Source of the DNA: Hymenobacter profundi
GTDB lineage: Bacteria; Bacteroidota; Bacteroidia; Cytophagales; Hymenobacteraceae
Direction: 5' to 3'
NCBI RefSeq assembly: GCF_019334315.1
Contig: NZ_JAHWGL010000046.1
Span: 1 to 35,744, forward strand
Length of the DNA: 35,744 bases
A model generated the notes under the pieces. The model made no database searches. It was not told where the DNA came from and saw only the letters and a program-made list of their open reading frames with translations. Shown piece after piece: positions 25,606-33,631 of this stretch. Position numbers and translations under genes: made by a program. Position 1 is the stretch's first letter. Each line of letters starts with the position of its first letter.

Positions 25606-25854
25606 ATGGCTGATTCAGCAAACAACATCTCCGACAACCAACCCATGTCTGAGGAGCAGCGCAAGCACCACGAAGAACTGTATTCCTATAAAAAGGACGA
25701 AGAAGGTACGCTTGACACCTCCGACATGTTGGACGAAGCCTCCAATGGCCTACCTGATACGCCCACAGCCGGCCCCGACTCCGATACCAGCAGCCAAACC
25801 GACGAGCTGATGAACCCTGGCTTCAACAACCCCATTGACGACAACAACCGCTAA
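25606..25854 (+). CDS. Small acidic disordered protein
   Basis: An 82-residue hydrophilic protein, ending at a terminator. It begins MADSANNISDNQPMSEEQRK, has one likely short helix (EEQRKHHEELYSYKKDEE), then an acidic and Pro/Ser/Thr/Asn-rich tail. No cysteine, tryptophan or membrane segment is present. Its similar make-up to the gene ten bases upstream (25119) and their shared terminator suggest a two-gene operon. Its function is unknown. Confidence 0.72.
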   Translation: MADSANNISDNQPMSEEQRKHHEELYSYKKDEEGTLDTSDMLDEASNGLPDTPTAGPDSDTSSQTDELMNPGFNNPIDDNNR

Positions 25855-25873
25855 GCGGCAGTTCGTATGGCGT

Positions 25874-25911
25874 AAGCCCGCTCTTCCGTTTCGTTGGAGA
25901 GCGGGCTTTTG
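25874..25911 (+). terminator. Terminator of the disordered-protein operon
   Basis: AAGCCCGCTC (25874-25883) pairs perfectly with GAGCGGGCTT (25899-25908), then T residues. It ends the transcript of the 25119/25606 pair. Confidence 0.85.
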
Positions 25912-25943
25912 CATTGCTACCCAATGGCTGCTCGCCGCTTGGG

Positions 25944-25972
25944 TTTGTGTTGTTTTACAGAACTTAACTTCA
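25944..25972 (+). promoter_or_regulatory. Candidate promoter of the universal stress gene
   Basis: TTTG (25944-25947), a 17-base spacer, then TAACTTCA (25965-25972), a partial match to TAnnTTTG, eight bases before the ATG at 25980. The match is imperfect. Confidence 0.35.
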
Positions 25973-25979
25973 GTGCCCA

Positions 25980-26795
25980 ATGCATCTGCTTGTTCTAACT
26001 GATTTCTCGCCCGCCGCCGACCACGCGCTAGCCTATGCCGACGCGTTGGCTGTGCAACTACGCGCTACCATCGTATTGCTGCACGTGCAGCGCACGTCGC
26101 TTTTCGACCCAGAGGCCCTTACGGGTAGCTTGTCGCCGCTGAGTGAGGGTGAAATTGCCACGGCCCTGTTACAGCGACGCGATAAGCTGTCGGTTCCAGT
26201 TATTACGGAGGCTACCGTGGCCCGTGTGGCCGAGGCTGCGGACGCCGGCGTGCGGCGCTATCAGCCGGCCTTGCTGCTGTTGGGTAGGCCCGCTGCCACC
26301 AAAGGCTCGCCGGAAGTAGTAGCGCAGACTACAGCCCTCAAACTGCTGGGGCATTTGCCTTGCCCCTTGCTGGTAGTGCCCGAAAGCGCTCCTATCCCCA
26401 TGCCGCCGCAGTGCGTTGCCATTGCCGCCGACAATCAGCCGTTTTCCTTGCTCCCGCAGGCAAACGCTATGGTAGCCTGGCTACACCAGCTGCCTTCTCG
26501 CTTTACGATCCTACACGTAGCCGAGCCGGAGGACAACGACAGCACTGCTGTAGCATGCCAGCACGTGCTGGACAGCGGCTTGTTGCCCACCGATTCGCAG
26601 CCGCACCACCATGGCGTGCGCCACATATCCATAGCCGATGGCATTGCGCAGGGTGCGAAGGAAATCGAAGCGGACCTACTGGTTGCGCAGGTGCATCGGC
26701 ACACGTGGCTGGGCGACTTGTTCCACCACAGCGTCACGGCCAGGCTGGTGCAGCGGGCTACCCTGCCAGTACTACTACTCCCCATCAACGACTAG
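25980..26795 (+). CDS. Tandem-domain universal stress protein (UspA family)
   Basis: A 271-residue cytoplasmic protein with two UspA folds. Domain 1 (about 1-140) starts MHLLVLTDFSPAADHALAYA and ends LLGHLPCPLLVVPESA. Domain 2 (about 145-271) has IAADNQPF, FTILHVAEPED and ends LVQRATLPVLLLP. The ATP-binding pattern G2xG9xG(S/T) is not intact in either half, so it may act without binding ATP, as some Usp proteins do. These proteins aid survival in starvation or stress. The stop codon is 24 bases from that of the convergent TonB receptor gene. Confidence 0.9.
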   Translation: MHLLVLTDFSPAADHALAYADALAVQLRATIVLLHVQRTSLFDPEALTGSLSPLSEGEIATALLQRRDKLSVPVITEATVARVAEAADAGVRRYQPALLLLGRPAATKGSPEVVAQTTALKLLGHLPCPLLVVPESAPIPMPPQCVAIAADNQPFSLLPQANAMVAWLHQLPSRFTILHVAEPEDNDSTAVACQHVLDSGLLPTDSQPHHHGVRHISIADGIAQGAKEIEADLLVAQVHRHTWLGDLFHHSVTARLVQRATLPVLLLPIND

Positions 26796-26819
26796 TTTCA
26801 CTATTTGCCTGTCTCAATC

Positions 26820-28916
26820 TTACCAGCGCCAGCCTACCGTGGCGCCGCCGTACCAGTTGCGGCCATTAGCGGGTTGGAAGTAACGACCACCAAACGCATT
26901 CAGGTCGTTGCCGAGGCTGTAATTGCGGTCGGTGAGGTTGTTGACGCCTGCAAACACATCCATTTCCAGGCGGTCCAGTAAGGTGCGGCGCCAGCCGGCG
27001 CGGCTACCGAAGGTCCAGTAGCCGGCAGCATACTCCGTATTAGCATCGTTGAGAGGTGAGCGGGCCTGGTGATTAACGGTGGGGTAGAGATAAAAACCCA
27101 ACTCCGAAGTAGCATCCAAGCCAGCGGTGAGCGTGTGCGGCGCGGTACCGGTGAGGCGGTTGCCACTGAAATCGTTGCCGCCCGACTCGTACGTGCCGAA
27201 GCGGTAGCGCTGGTAGGCGTAGCTGGCCCAGGCGCGCACGCCAGTAGGTAGGGCAGTGGGCTGAGTGGCTACTGCCGCGCTACGCCACAACCAGCCGCTC
27301 ACGGTGGCTTCTACCCCACGCTGCCGGGTGGTGCCGGCATTATAGAACACGCTCACGCCCTGGTCAGTGGTGCGCGTCACGATGGTTTGGTCCAGGTGGA
27401 AATCGTAGGCGGCTATGTCGAAGGTGAGCCGATCTTGCAGAAAGGAGCCGCGGGTACCTACCTCGTAGCTGGTGCCGCGCTCGGCCTGCAACTCCTGGTT
27501 CAAGGAGCCATCGGAGGTGCGGATGTCGTCGGTGGTGGGCGGGGCGTAGCCGGTGCTCACACTGCCGTACACCGACCACTGCGGCGTCAGCTGCTTCAGC
27601 AGGGCCACCCGCGGCGACACCTCCGGCCGGAAGGTGCGCGTCAGCTCGTAGCCGTCGGGGTTTGTGGTGGCGTCCGATACCCGCGCAATGCGGTAGCGCA
27701 GGCGGTTGTAGCTGGCGGCTACGGTCAGCAGAAAATCAGCGGGCAGCTCGTAATCAGCCTGCGCGAAGCCGAAGCCCGTAAGCGTGCGCACCTCGTCGTT
27801 GTAGCGCAGCGCCCCTACCCTACCCCGCAGGTTCTGGAAGCTGCGCCCATCCAGGAAACCCGTTTGCAGCTCGCCGCCCGCCGTGAGGCGGAGCGTGTGG
27901 CCGGCCAGCGCCGTGCGGTAGTTGAACGTAGTGCGTCCGCCGCCGCCTAACTGAGTATTGCGCTCATAGTCGGTAATAGCAGCCGTGCGAATGGCGCTAC
28001 CAGTGGTATAGAGCGTGGTTTTATTGGAAAAGCGCTCCGTGAAGCGATACTCGTGCGAAACACCCAACAATGCCGTGCGCGAAGCATAAAAGGTATTCTG
28101 CGCTACCGAGCCCGCTGCGGTAGCCGTGCTGGGCCGCGCCTGCCGCGGGTCTTGCGCAAACTGCGCCCGCGTGAGGCCGCCAGGCAGTTCATAGTCGATA
28201 TCCGTGTAGAGCACGTGCACGCCAATGGTTTGCTTGGCCGATGGCCGGAACTCACCATCCAGCGCCACTACGTCGCGGCGCAGGGCACTTTGCTGGCGGT
28301 AGCCATCGAGGGTCTGGCGCACGTACTGGGCTCGGATGGAGCTGGTGGCCGTACCGCTTTCGGCTACGGCCGCGTAGCGCCGCAACCCATAACTACCCGT
28401 AGTGAAACCCACCTGCGCCCGCGTGGTGCCTATTTCGGGCTGGCGGCTGCTGAGGAGGGCCACGCCACCGGTACCCGCGCCATACACGCTACCGGCCGGA
28501 CCTTTCAGCACCTCTATGCGCCCAATGGTAGCGGCATCGAGCAAGTTGAGGGCCGTGCTACCAGTGGCATCCGTGAACGGAATATCGTTGTAGTACACCT
28601 TCACGTTGCGCACGCCGTAGGGCGAGCGGAGCGAGCTGCCACGGATGTTGAGCCGGTAGCTGGCCGTGGCGCGCTCCTCCAGCCGCACACCGGGTAGGGT
28701 GTTCACCGCCTCGGCCAGACTGGCTTCATTGAAACGGCCAATAACACGGGCATTTACCACGCCGACAGCAGCAGCCGTGCGGCGCAACGGCAGGTTCTGG
28801 CCATAGCCTACCACCGTGGCTTCGGGTAGCACGCGCACTGTATCAGAGGGCGTAGTTTGGGCGTGCAGAGTAGCAGGCAGCAGCAATAGCAGCGGTAACG
28901 AGTAGCGATGATACAT
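26820..28916 (-). CDS. TonB-dependent outer-membrane receptor
   Basis: A 698-residue receptor with the signal peptide YSLPLLLLLPATLHAQ, a TonB-box-like start (DTVRVLPEATVVGYG), a plug domain (GVRLEERATASYRLNIRGSS, YNDIPFTDATG, IEVLKGPAGSVYG) and a long barrel ending WYGGATVGWRW. It imports a chelated metal or other nutrient, energised by TonB. The plug resembles siderophore/iron-citrate type receptors, but the ligand is not readable; copper is conceivable because the copper pump is nearby. The ATG at 28916 sits directly before the signal peptide. It lacks the N-terminal carboxypeptidase-like extension of SusC proteins, and no SusD gene follows, so it is not a glycan SusCD system. Confidence 0.92.
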   Translation of the reverse strand: MYHRYSLPLLLLLPATLHAQTTPSDTVRVLPEATVVGYGQNLPLRRTAAAVGVVNARVIGRFNEASLAEAVNTLPGVRLEERATASYRLNIRGSSLRSPYGVRNVKVYYNDIPFTDATGSTALNLLDAATIGRIEVLKGPAGSVYGAGTGGVALLSSRQPEIGTTRAQVGFTTGSYGLRRYAAVAESGTATSSIRAQYVRQTLDGYRQQSALRRDVVALDGEFRPSAKQTIGVHVLYTDIDYELPGGLTRAQFAQDPRQARPSTATAAGSVAQNTFYASRTALLGVSHEYRFTERFSNKTTLYTTGSAIRTAAITDYERNTQLGGGGRTTFNYRTALAGHTLRLTAGGELQTGFLDGRSFQNLRGRVGALRYNDEVRTLTGFGFAQADYELPADFLLTVAASYNRLRYRIARVSDATTNPDGYELTRTFRPEVSPRVALLKQLTPQWSVYGSVSTGYAPPTTDDIRTSDGSLNQELQAERGTSYEVGTRGSFLQDRLTFDIAAYDFHLDQTIVTRTTDQGVSVFYNAGTTRQRGVEATVSGWLWRSAAVATQPTALPTGVRAWASYAYQRYRFGTYESGGNDFSGNRLTGTAPHTLTAGLDATSELGFYLYPTVNHQARSPLNDANTEYAAGYWTFGSRAGWRRTLLDRLEMDVFAGVNNLTDRNYSLGNDLNAFGGRYFQPANGRNWYGGATVGWRW

Positions 28917-29083
28917 CAGAAAGCAACAAAGTGTGTTGTGCCCAACGGGAAGTATCAAGTGTTTGTTTGGGCAATTTTATGCGTTGCGCACGCAGCCGGC
29001 CGATGCAGCAGATTTATAGTAGCTTGGTAGACCACACCCAGCGCTAGCTTTACTGCCCAGCTAAGCCCGTTCTTCTACCGATT

Positions 29084-30172
29084 ATGCAATCAGCAACATC
29101 CTCCCCTACCCCTCTTGCCAGCAGGCCCCATTTGGAAATACTAGATGGCCTTCGAGGGGTAGCGGCCGTGGCCGTTGTGGTATTTCACTTCATGGAAATC
29201 ATTATCCCTGATTCCACGAAAAACTTTATTGGACACGGTTATTTAGCCGTTGATTTCTTTTTCTGTTTATCAGGTTTTGTTATTGCGTATGCCTATGACA
29301 ATAGAATTGAAGAAATGAGCTTTACGAAATTCTTCATGCTACGCCTTATTCGTCTGCACCCTTTAATACTTATTGGAACCGTTATAGGGTTAGTCGAATA
29401 TTTTTTTGACCCCTTCGTCAGCCTATATGCTATTTATGGAGCTGGCAAAACCCTGTTATTAAGCATATCATCTGCCTTCCTTATTCCCTACCCACTTGTA
29501 AAAGATCGATATGCAAATATTTATCATTTAAATCCGCCTACCTGGTCTCTTTTATGGGAATATATCGCCAGCATTATTTACGCAACGCTACTTTTCAAGC
29601 TACGCAATAAGGCGTTGTGGGTTTTAATAATTTTTGCGGCCGGTGTGCTATTCTACACGGCGTATCATTTTAAAAATCTGGCCGCTGGCTGGAGCGGCGA
29701 AACTTTTTGGGGCGGCGGCGCCAGGGTATTTTTTTCTTTTCTGGCGGGTATGCTCGTCTATCGCTCGCAGTGGATACTATCGTCGCGCCTTGGACTGGGT
29801 AGCGCCAGTTTACTGTTGTTGCTTGCTCTTCTGTCCCCTTTTTCGAATCAATTGAATTGGATAACAGAGCCGCTTATCATTATTTTTTATTTTCCGTTTT
29901 TAATTTCCCTGGGGGCCGGCGCACAGTTATCAGACCGGCTTGCGGCGGTGTGCAAGTTTTCGGGCAATATTTCTTATCCGCTTTATATCGTTCACTACCC
30001 TTTTATATGGTTATTTTTCAGCTATATGGCAGCTCAAAAACCCAGCGCAGGCCAGTTAAGTATTCTCGTTCCGCTGGCTACTATAGCGCTGATTGTACTA
30101 GCTTACCTAACTTTAATTTGGCTAGATATTCCCATCCGACGGTATTTGAAACGCCGATTGGAAAAAGCGTAG
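29084..30172 (+). CDS. Acyltransferase family 3 (OafA/YrhL type) membrane protein
   Basis: A 362-residue integral membrane protein with about ten hydrophobic helices. It shows the family opening LEILDGLRGVAAVAVVVFHF (catalytic-type histidine H35), then YLAVDFFFCLSGFVIAYAY and FFMLRLIRLHPLI. Such enzymes O-acylate sugars of LPS, exopolysaccharide or lipids at the inner membrane. The gene is AT-richer than its neighbours and stands alone, consistent with acquisition. The N-terminal 15 residues are Ser/Pro-rich. It is divergent from the TonB receptor gene; downstream (30200-30290) there are two small hairpins but no standard terminator. Confidence 0.9.
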   Translation: MQSATSSPTPLASRPHLEILDGLRGVAAVAVVVFHFMEIIIPDSTKNFIGHGYLAVDFFFCLSGFVIAYAYDNRIEEMSFTKFFMLRLIRLHPLILIGTVIGLVEYFFDPFVSLYAIYGAGKTLLLSISSAFLIPYPLVKDRYANIYHLNPPTWSLLWEYIASIIYATLLFKLRNKALWVLIIFAAGVLFYTAYHFKNLAAGWSGETFWGGGARVFFSFLAGMLVYRSQWILSSRLGLGSASLLLLLALLSPFSNQLNWITEPLIIIFYFPFLISLGAGAQLSDRLAAVCKFSGNISYPLYIVHYPFIWLFFSYMAAQKPSAGQLSILVPLATIALIVLAYLTLIWLDIPIRRYLKRRLEKA

Positions 30173-30208
30173 TGAGTACCTGAGACCGTCTAAAAAGCCA
30201 GCCGGTGT

Positions 30209-30283
30209 AGCAACACCACATGTTGCGTCTCCGAATTGAACGATCAACATCAGCGATATAGCGACATCATATGTGTGTCGCTA
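30209..30283. repeat. Two short hairpins after the acyltransferase gene
   Basis: GCAACA...TGTTGC (about 30209-30225) and TAGCGACA...TGTCGCTA (30259-30283) are perfect short inverted repeats between convergent genes. No T run follows, so a terminator role is uncertain. Confidence 0.5.
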
Positions 30284-30301
30284 CATTGCGCTCTATACCG
30301 C

Positions 30302-31168
30302 TCATTCCAGACCCTTCAGCCCGTATTTTGCAAACGCCAGCACGTCTTGGTTGAACCTGTCTTTGTCTGTTAGGAACAGGCCGTGCGGGGCACCATCGTA
30401 CTCCAAGTAGGCGGCTTGGGGCACATATTGCCACATCCGGCGCCCACCCGCTTTGGCCGCCGATAGCTCATCGTGGCTGCCGTGGATAACCAGGGTAGGA
30501 ATGGGCACGGCCAAGCTTAGAAACGCTAAATCACGGCGAAAATCGGTGGTACCGAAGGCTGCAATGCAAGCTTCGGTGGCCCAGGGCGCGGCGCGTTGGC
30601 AGAGCTGCTGCATCCAATGCAGCGAGGCGCTACCGACGGAGGCGTGCAGCAAACCGCTGCTGTAGAACTGCCGGTTGTAGTCGCGCAGAAACGCGAAACG
30701 GTCGGCGCGGACGTGGGCAATTTCTTCCGCGCGGTCTTCCTCGCTCAGGCCCGCGGGGTTGGCATCATCCTGAAACAGGTAGGGCGTCACAGACGACACA
30801 AACACCACCTTCCCTACCCTGGCGCCCTGGTGGCGGTGCATGTAGCGCGCCACTTCGCCCCCGCCCATCGAAAAGCCTACCAGCGTCACGTTGTGCAGGT
30901 CCAGCGCATCGAGTACGGCTTTCAGATCGTCGGCAAACGTGTCGTAGTCGTAGCCGTCCCAGGGCTTGTCGGAGTAGCCGAAGCCGCGCCGGGAGTAGGC
31001 TACCACCCGCGCGCCGTGGCGGGGCAGTTCCAGTAACTGCTGCTCCCACATTTCGAGGCTGGCGGGGTAGCCGTGCAGCAGCACAATGGGCTCGCCCTCG
31101 CCCAAATCGACGTAATGCAGGCGGATAGGATGGTGTTGAGGGTCGTGGCCGACGGTCAGGAAGTTCAT
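30302..31168 (-). CDS. Alpha/beta hydrolase (chloroperoxidase/esterase type)
   Basis: A 288-residue alpha/beta hydrolase. It shows the oxyanion strand VLLHGYPASLEMWEQQ, the RRGFGYSDKPWDGYDYDTFA segment, the nucleophile elbow GFSMGGGE with the serine, the acid in VIHGSHDE, and the base histidine in YDGAPHGLF. The GYSDKPWDGYDYDTFADDL pattern is that of cofactor-free haloperoxidase/arylesterase proteins; the natural substrate is unknown. The ATG at 31168 gives the family N-terminus (MNFLTVGHD); an in-frame TTG at 31213 would extend it. It is cytoplasmic, with no signal peptide, and divergent from the 31279 gene. Confidence 0.93.
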   Translation of the reverse strand: MNFLTVGHDPQHHPIRLHYVDLGEGEPIVLLHGYPASLEMWEQQLLELPRHGARVVAYSRRGFGYSDKPWDGYDYDTFADDLKAVLDALDLHNVTLVGFSMGGGEVARYMHRHQGARVGKVVFVSSVTPYLFQDDANPAGLSEEDRAEEIAHVRADRFAFLRDYNRQFYSSGLLHASVGSASLHWMQQLCQRAAPWATEACIAAFGTTDFRRDLAFLSLAVPIPTLVIHGSHDELSAAKAGGRRMWQYVPQAAYLEYDGAPHGLFLTDKDRFNQDVLAFAKYGLKGLE

Positions 31169-31245
31169 GTGGGCAGAGCGGAAGGTGATGTTGAGCTTGT
31201 GCGTACGGCCCAACGCGGGTAGCCGTTTCGTAGGCTTCGGTGGTT

Positions 31246-31276
31246 TTTGCGTAGCTTAGGCTCTATCCTACCTTCG
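31246..31276 (+). promoter_or_regulatory. Promoter of the 31279 gene
   Basis: TTTG (31246-31249), exactly 19 bases, then TACCTTCG (31269-31276): the Bacteroidota TTTG-N19-TAnnTTTG layout with one change. It ends only two bases before the ATG at 31279. Confidence 0.6.
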
Positions 31277-31278
31277 AT

Positions 31279-31560
31279 ATGAAACAATACCTCACGCCCA
31301 AAGTGCTGGCTGCGCTGCAAAGCCTGCCCACCTCCGAAGCGCCTACCCCTACCACACTGGCCACCACGCCCGAGGAGCTGCACCAGCGCGCCACCCAGCT
31401 CGACCCTACCCTGGCCGAACTGACATTAGACGCTATTGAAGCTCAGCTCGCCGGTATTTATGACGATGATACCTGGACGCAGCAACAGCTGCCGCAAGTG
31501 CCCGAAGGGGTAGCACATCGGTATACGTATGTATATGTGAATCAAGAATTATTGGGATAA
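31279..31560 (+). CDS. Small unknown protein
   Basis: A 93-residue soluble protein with no known domain. It has an N-terminal helix (MKQYLTPKVLAALQSLP), a Thr/Pro-rich stretch, a Leu/Ala-rich helix around TLAELTLDAIEAQLAGIYDD and a short strand end (YTYVYVNQELLG). There is no other Met, so ATG at 31279 or a GTG at 31303 are the only likely starts. A well-spaced promoter lies immediately upstream, which would give an almost leaderless transcript. The barrel gene begins 34 bases downstream and may be cotranscribed. Function unknown. Confidence 0.65.
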   Translation: MKQYLTPKVLAALQSLPTSEAPTPTTLATTPEELHQRATQLDPTLAELTLDAIEAQLAGIYDDDTWTQQQLPQVPEGVAHRYTYVYVNQELLG

Positions 31561-31593
31561 AACTCTCCGCATATATCTTATTTGTTATTTGTT

Positions 31594-32163
31594 ATGTGGC
31601 GGTTGGCAGGGAGTATTTGCGTGTTGTGGCTGCTCTTGGTTGGCGCGGCAACGGGGCAGACTATCACGCCCAAAATCAGCATTAACCCGCTGTTGCATGT
31701 GGGGGAGCTTATTCCGCTGTCTGCCACGTTGGGCCTGGAAGTGGGGTGGAACAGTCGGTCATCTGTTCAACTGCTGGGAAGCTACCGGCACTTTCCGGCG
31801 CAGGATGCCGAGCCAAGCAGCGGCCCGAAAGTTTACCTCGACTACCGCCGGTACCTACACCCTCCGCAGCAGAATGTAGGTCTGTTTCTGAGTCCGTTTG
31901 TGGGAGTGGGTCACTTGCGGCTAGGCCTGGGCGACCTGCCGCCGCCCGGCGCTACCCAGCGGCGGCGCACCGAAGTGGAAACAGGTGCGCTATTGGGCCA
32001 TCAGGCGTTGTTTTCGCGGTTGACTGCGGAAGTGTACGCTGGCCCAGCCTATCGCTGGCAGATCACTTCAGGCAGCTTCAATCAGTCCTCTTACTCAGAT
32101 AAAAAGAGTTTTCTCTGGATACGGGCCGGCTTTACAGTTGGGGTCCGTCTCACGAAAGAGTAG
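31594..32163 (+). CDS. Probable small outer-membrane beta-barrel protein
   Basis: A 189-residue protein with a signal peptide (WRLAGSICVLWLLLVGAATG, then Q) and strand-like stretches: SINPLLHVGELIPLSATLGL, VQLLGSYRHF, GLFLSPFVGVGHLRLGLG, LTAEVYAGPAYRW, and an aromatic end with GFTVGVRL. It resembles the DUF3575-like/porin barrels of Bacteroidota. The ATG at 31594 was preferred to an in-frame TTG at 31582. Ligand and role are unknown. It probably shares a transcript with the 31279 gene. Confidence 0.75.
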   Translation: MWRLAGSICVLWLLLVGAATGQTITPKISINPLLHVGELIPLSATLGLEVGWNSRSSVQLLGSYRHFPAQDAEPSSGPKVYLDYRRYLHPPQQNVGLFLSPFVGVGHLRLGLGDLPPPGATQRRRTEVETGALLGHQALFSRLTAEVYAGPAYRWQITSGSFNQSSYSDKKSFLWIRAGFTVGVRLTKE

Positions 32164-32235
32164 TCCCCTTATAGGGTTTCGTAACCCTACCCTATGATCC
32201 GCAGTTGAATAGGACACAACCTTTCTTATTCAACG

Positions 32236-33429
32236 ATGCACTTACTTCGTCATACCTTAACTGCTGCGGCGCTGGTTACTACGCTCACGGCGGCTGCCCA
32301 GAACGATTACCAAAAGTCGGTGAAGGCGTCTTACGACGGCCACATCTTCAAGCCCGAGCAAGTAGACCCCACCGATGCCCGCGTGGCGCAGTTGAAAGCG
32401 CCGCCTGGTTTCAAAATCACCAAGTTTGCGGATAAGCTGGAAAAGCCCCGGATGTTGGCCGTAGCCCCCAACGGCGACGTGTACGTATCGAACCGCGACA
32501 AAGGCACCGTTACGCTACTGCGCGACACCAACAAGGACGGCAAGGCCGACCAAACCAAGCAGGTGGCCCAGGCCGATAACCTGCACGGCCTAGCCATTAA
32601 AGACGGCAAGCTCTACGTGGCAGCCATCCGGGATTTGTACGTGGCCGATATTCAGAAAGATGGTTCGCTGAGCCCGTTGAAGCGCCTATACAACGACCTA
32701 CCCGACGCCGGCCAGCACCCCAACCGCACCCTCAACTTCGCCCCCGACGGCACGCTCTACCTCTCGGTGGGTAGCACCTGCAACGCCTGCGACGAGAACA
32801 ATAAGGAAAACGCGACCCTGCTGCAAGTGAAGACCGACGGCTCGGGCCGCACGGTATTCGCTCAAGGCTTGCGCAATACCATCGGCTTTGGCTGGCACCC
32901 GCGCACGGGGCAACTCTTCGGCTTCGACCACGGCATCGACTGGCTCGGCGACGAGCAGCAGCACGAGGAGCTGAACGAAATCAAGCAGGGCGGCAATTAT
33001 GGCTGGCCGTTTGTGTTCGAAGATGGCAAAGCCAACCCCGCCGATGAGCCACCCGGCGGCCAGACCTATGAGCAATATGCAGCTAAAACCGTAAAACCCA
33101 AGCTCCTGTACAAGGCCCACTCGGCCCCACTGGGCATGGTGTTCTACAACGGCAAGCAGTTTCCGCAGGAATATCAAAACGACGCCATCGTGACCATGCA
33201 CGGCTCCTGGAACCGCGCCGAGCCTTCGGGCTACAAGCTGGTGCGTGTGCACTTCAACCAGCAAGGTCAGCCCGAGAAGTTCGAGGATTTCGTAACCGGC
33301 TGGCTCGTAGACGGCGACAAGGCACAGTTTGGCCGCGTGTGCGGCATTGCCCAGCACGCTGACGGCTCTATTTTGGTGTCGGATGATGCCAATGGGGTGA
33401 TTTACCGCGTGGCCTACGCGAAGAAGTAG
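32236..33429 (+). CDS. PQQ-dependent sugar dehydrogenase homologue (glucose/sorbosone dehydrogenase family)
   Basis: A 397-residue secreted six-bladed propeller. It has a signal peptide (MHLLRHTLTAAALVTTLTAA), then APPGFKITKFADKLEKPRML, NGDVYVSNRDKGTV, NLHGLAIKDGKLYVA, GTLYLSVGSTCNACDE, GFDHGIDWLGDEQQHEE, GGNYGWPFVFEDG and MHGSWNRAEPSGYK. These are marks of the soluble aldose/L-sorbosone dehydrogenase family, which uses PQQ in the periplasm. Without a PQQ biosynthesis operon or cytochrome domain nearby, activity on sugars is plausible but not shown. It is followed by the large repeat element at 33458. Confidence 0.92.
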   Translation: MHLLRHTLTAAALVTTLTAAAQNDYQKSVKASYDGHIFKPEQVDPTDARVAQLKAPPGFKITKFADKLEKPRMLAVAPNGDVYVSNRDKGTVTLLRDTNKDGKADQTKQVAQADNLHGLAIKDGKLYVAAIRDLYVADIQKDGSLSPLKRLYNDLPDAGQHPNRTLNFAPDGTLYLSVGSTCNACDENNKENATLLQVKTDGSGRTVFAQGLRNTIGFGWHPRTGQLFGFDHGIDWLGDEQQHEELNEIKQGGNYGWPFVFEDGKANPADEPPGGQTYEQYAAKTVKPKLLYKAHSAPLGMVFYNGKQFPQEYQNDAIVTMHGSWNRAEPSGYKLVRVHFNQQGQPEKFEDFVTGWLVDGDKAQFGRVCGIAQHADGSILVSDDANGVIYRVAYAKK

Positions 33430-33457
33430 GTATCACCTGCCTACCCTTCCAACTCTC

Positions 33458-33582
33458 ACCTGTCATCCTGAGCGGAGCGAAGGACCTTCTCACGCTAGCA
33501 CGACTTGCATTAGATAGTTGCTATCTGACGCAGGTCGTGCTAGCGTGAGAAGGTCCTTCGCTCCGCTCAGGATGTCAGGTGG
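33458..33582. repeat. Long inverted-pair interspersed repeat
   Basis: Arms of about 51 bases (33458-33508 and 33532-33582) are nearly exact reverse complements; both carry the family core (GTCATCCTGAGCGGAGCGAA on one side, TTCGCTCCGCTCAGGATGTC on the other) and continue inward through CTCACGCTAGCACGAC. The loop is about 23 bases. It is the best-preserved copy and lies between the dehydrogenase and symporter genes. Confidence 0.92.
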
Positions 33583-33631
33583 TTTTGGTTTATACCCTAC
33601 CCTACCGTCTGCTTTCGTAGCTTCGCGGGGC

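Noticed and set aside
27387..28697. Long plus-strand frames over the TonB receptor gene
   Set aside because: They are reverse frames of the receptor, whose plug and barrel motifs are clear on the minus strand.
26820..28916. SusC/SusD-type glycan uptake locus
   Set aside because: The receptor lacks the N-terminal extension typical of SusC and no SusD or glycoside hydrolase gene is nearby.
22208..28916. A copper-resistance island linking copA and the TonB receptor
   Set aside because: No copper chaperone, regulator or multicopper oxidase is present, and the receptor plug gives no metal preference.
33458..33582. Repeats as a possible CRISPR array
   Set aside because: There are two inverted arms and no regularly spaced direct repeats or cas genes; the pattern is that of a REP/MITE-type hairpin.
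33518..33631. N-terminal extension of the symporter
   Set aside because: It would be translated from the interspersed repeat; the family N-terminus fits the ATG at 33632.
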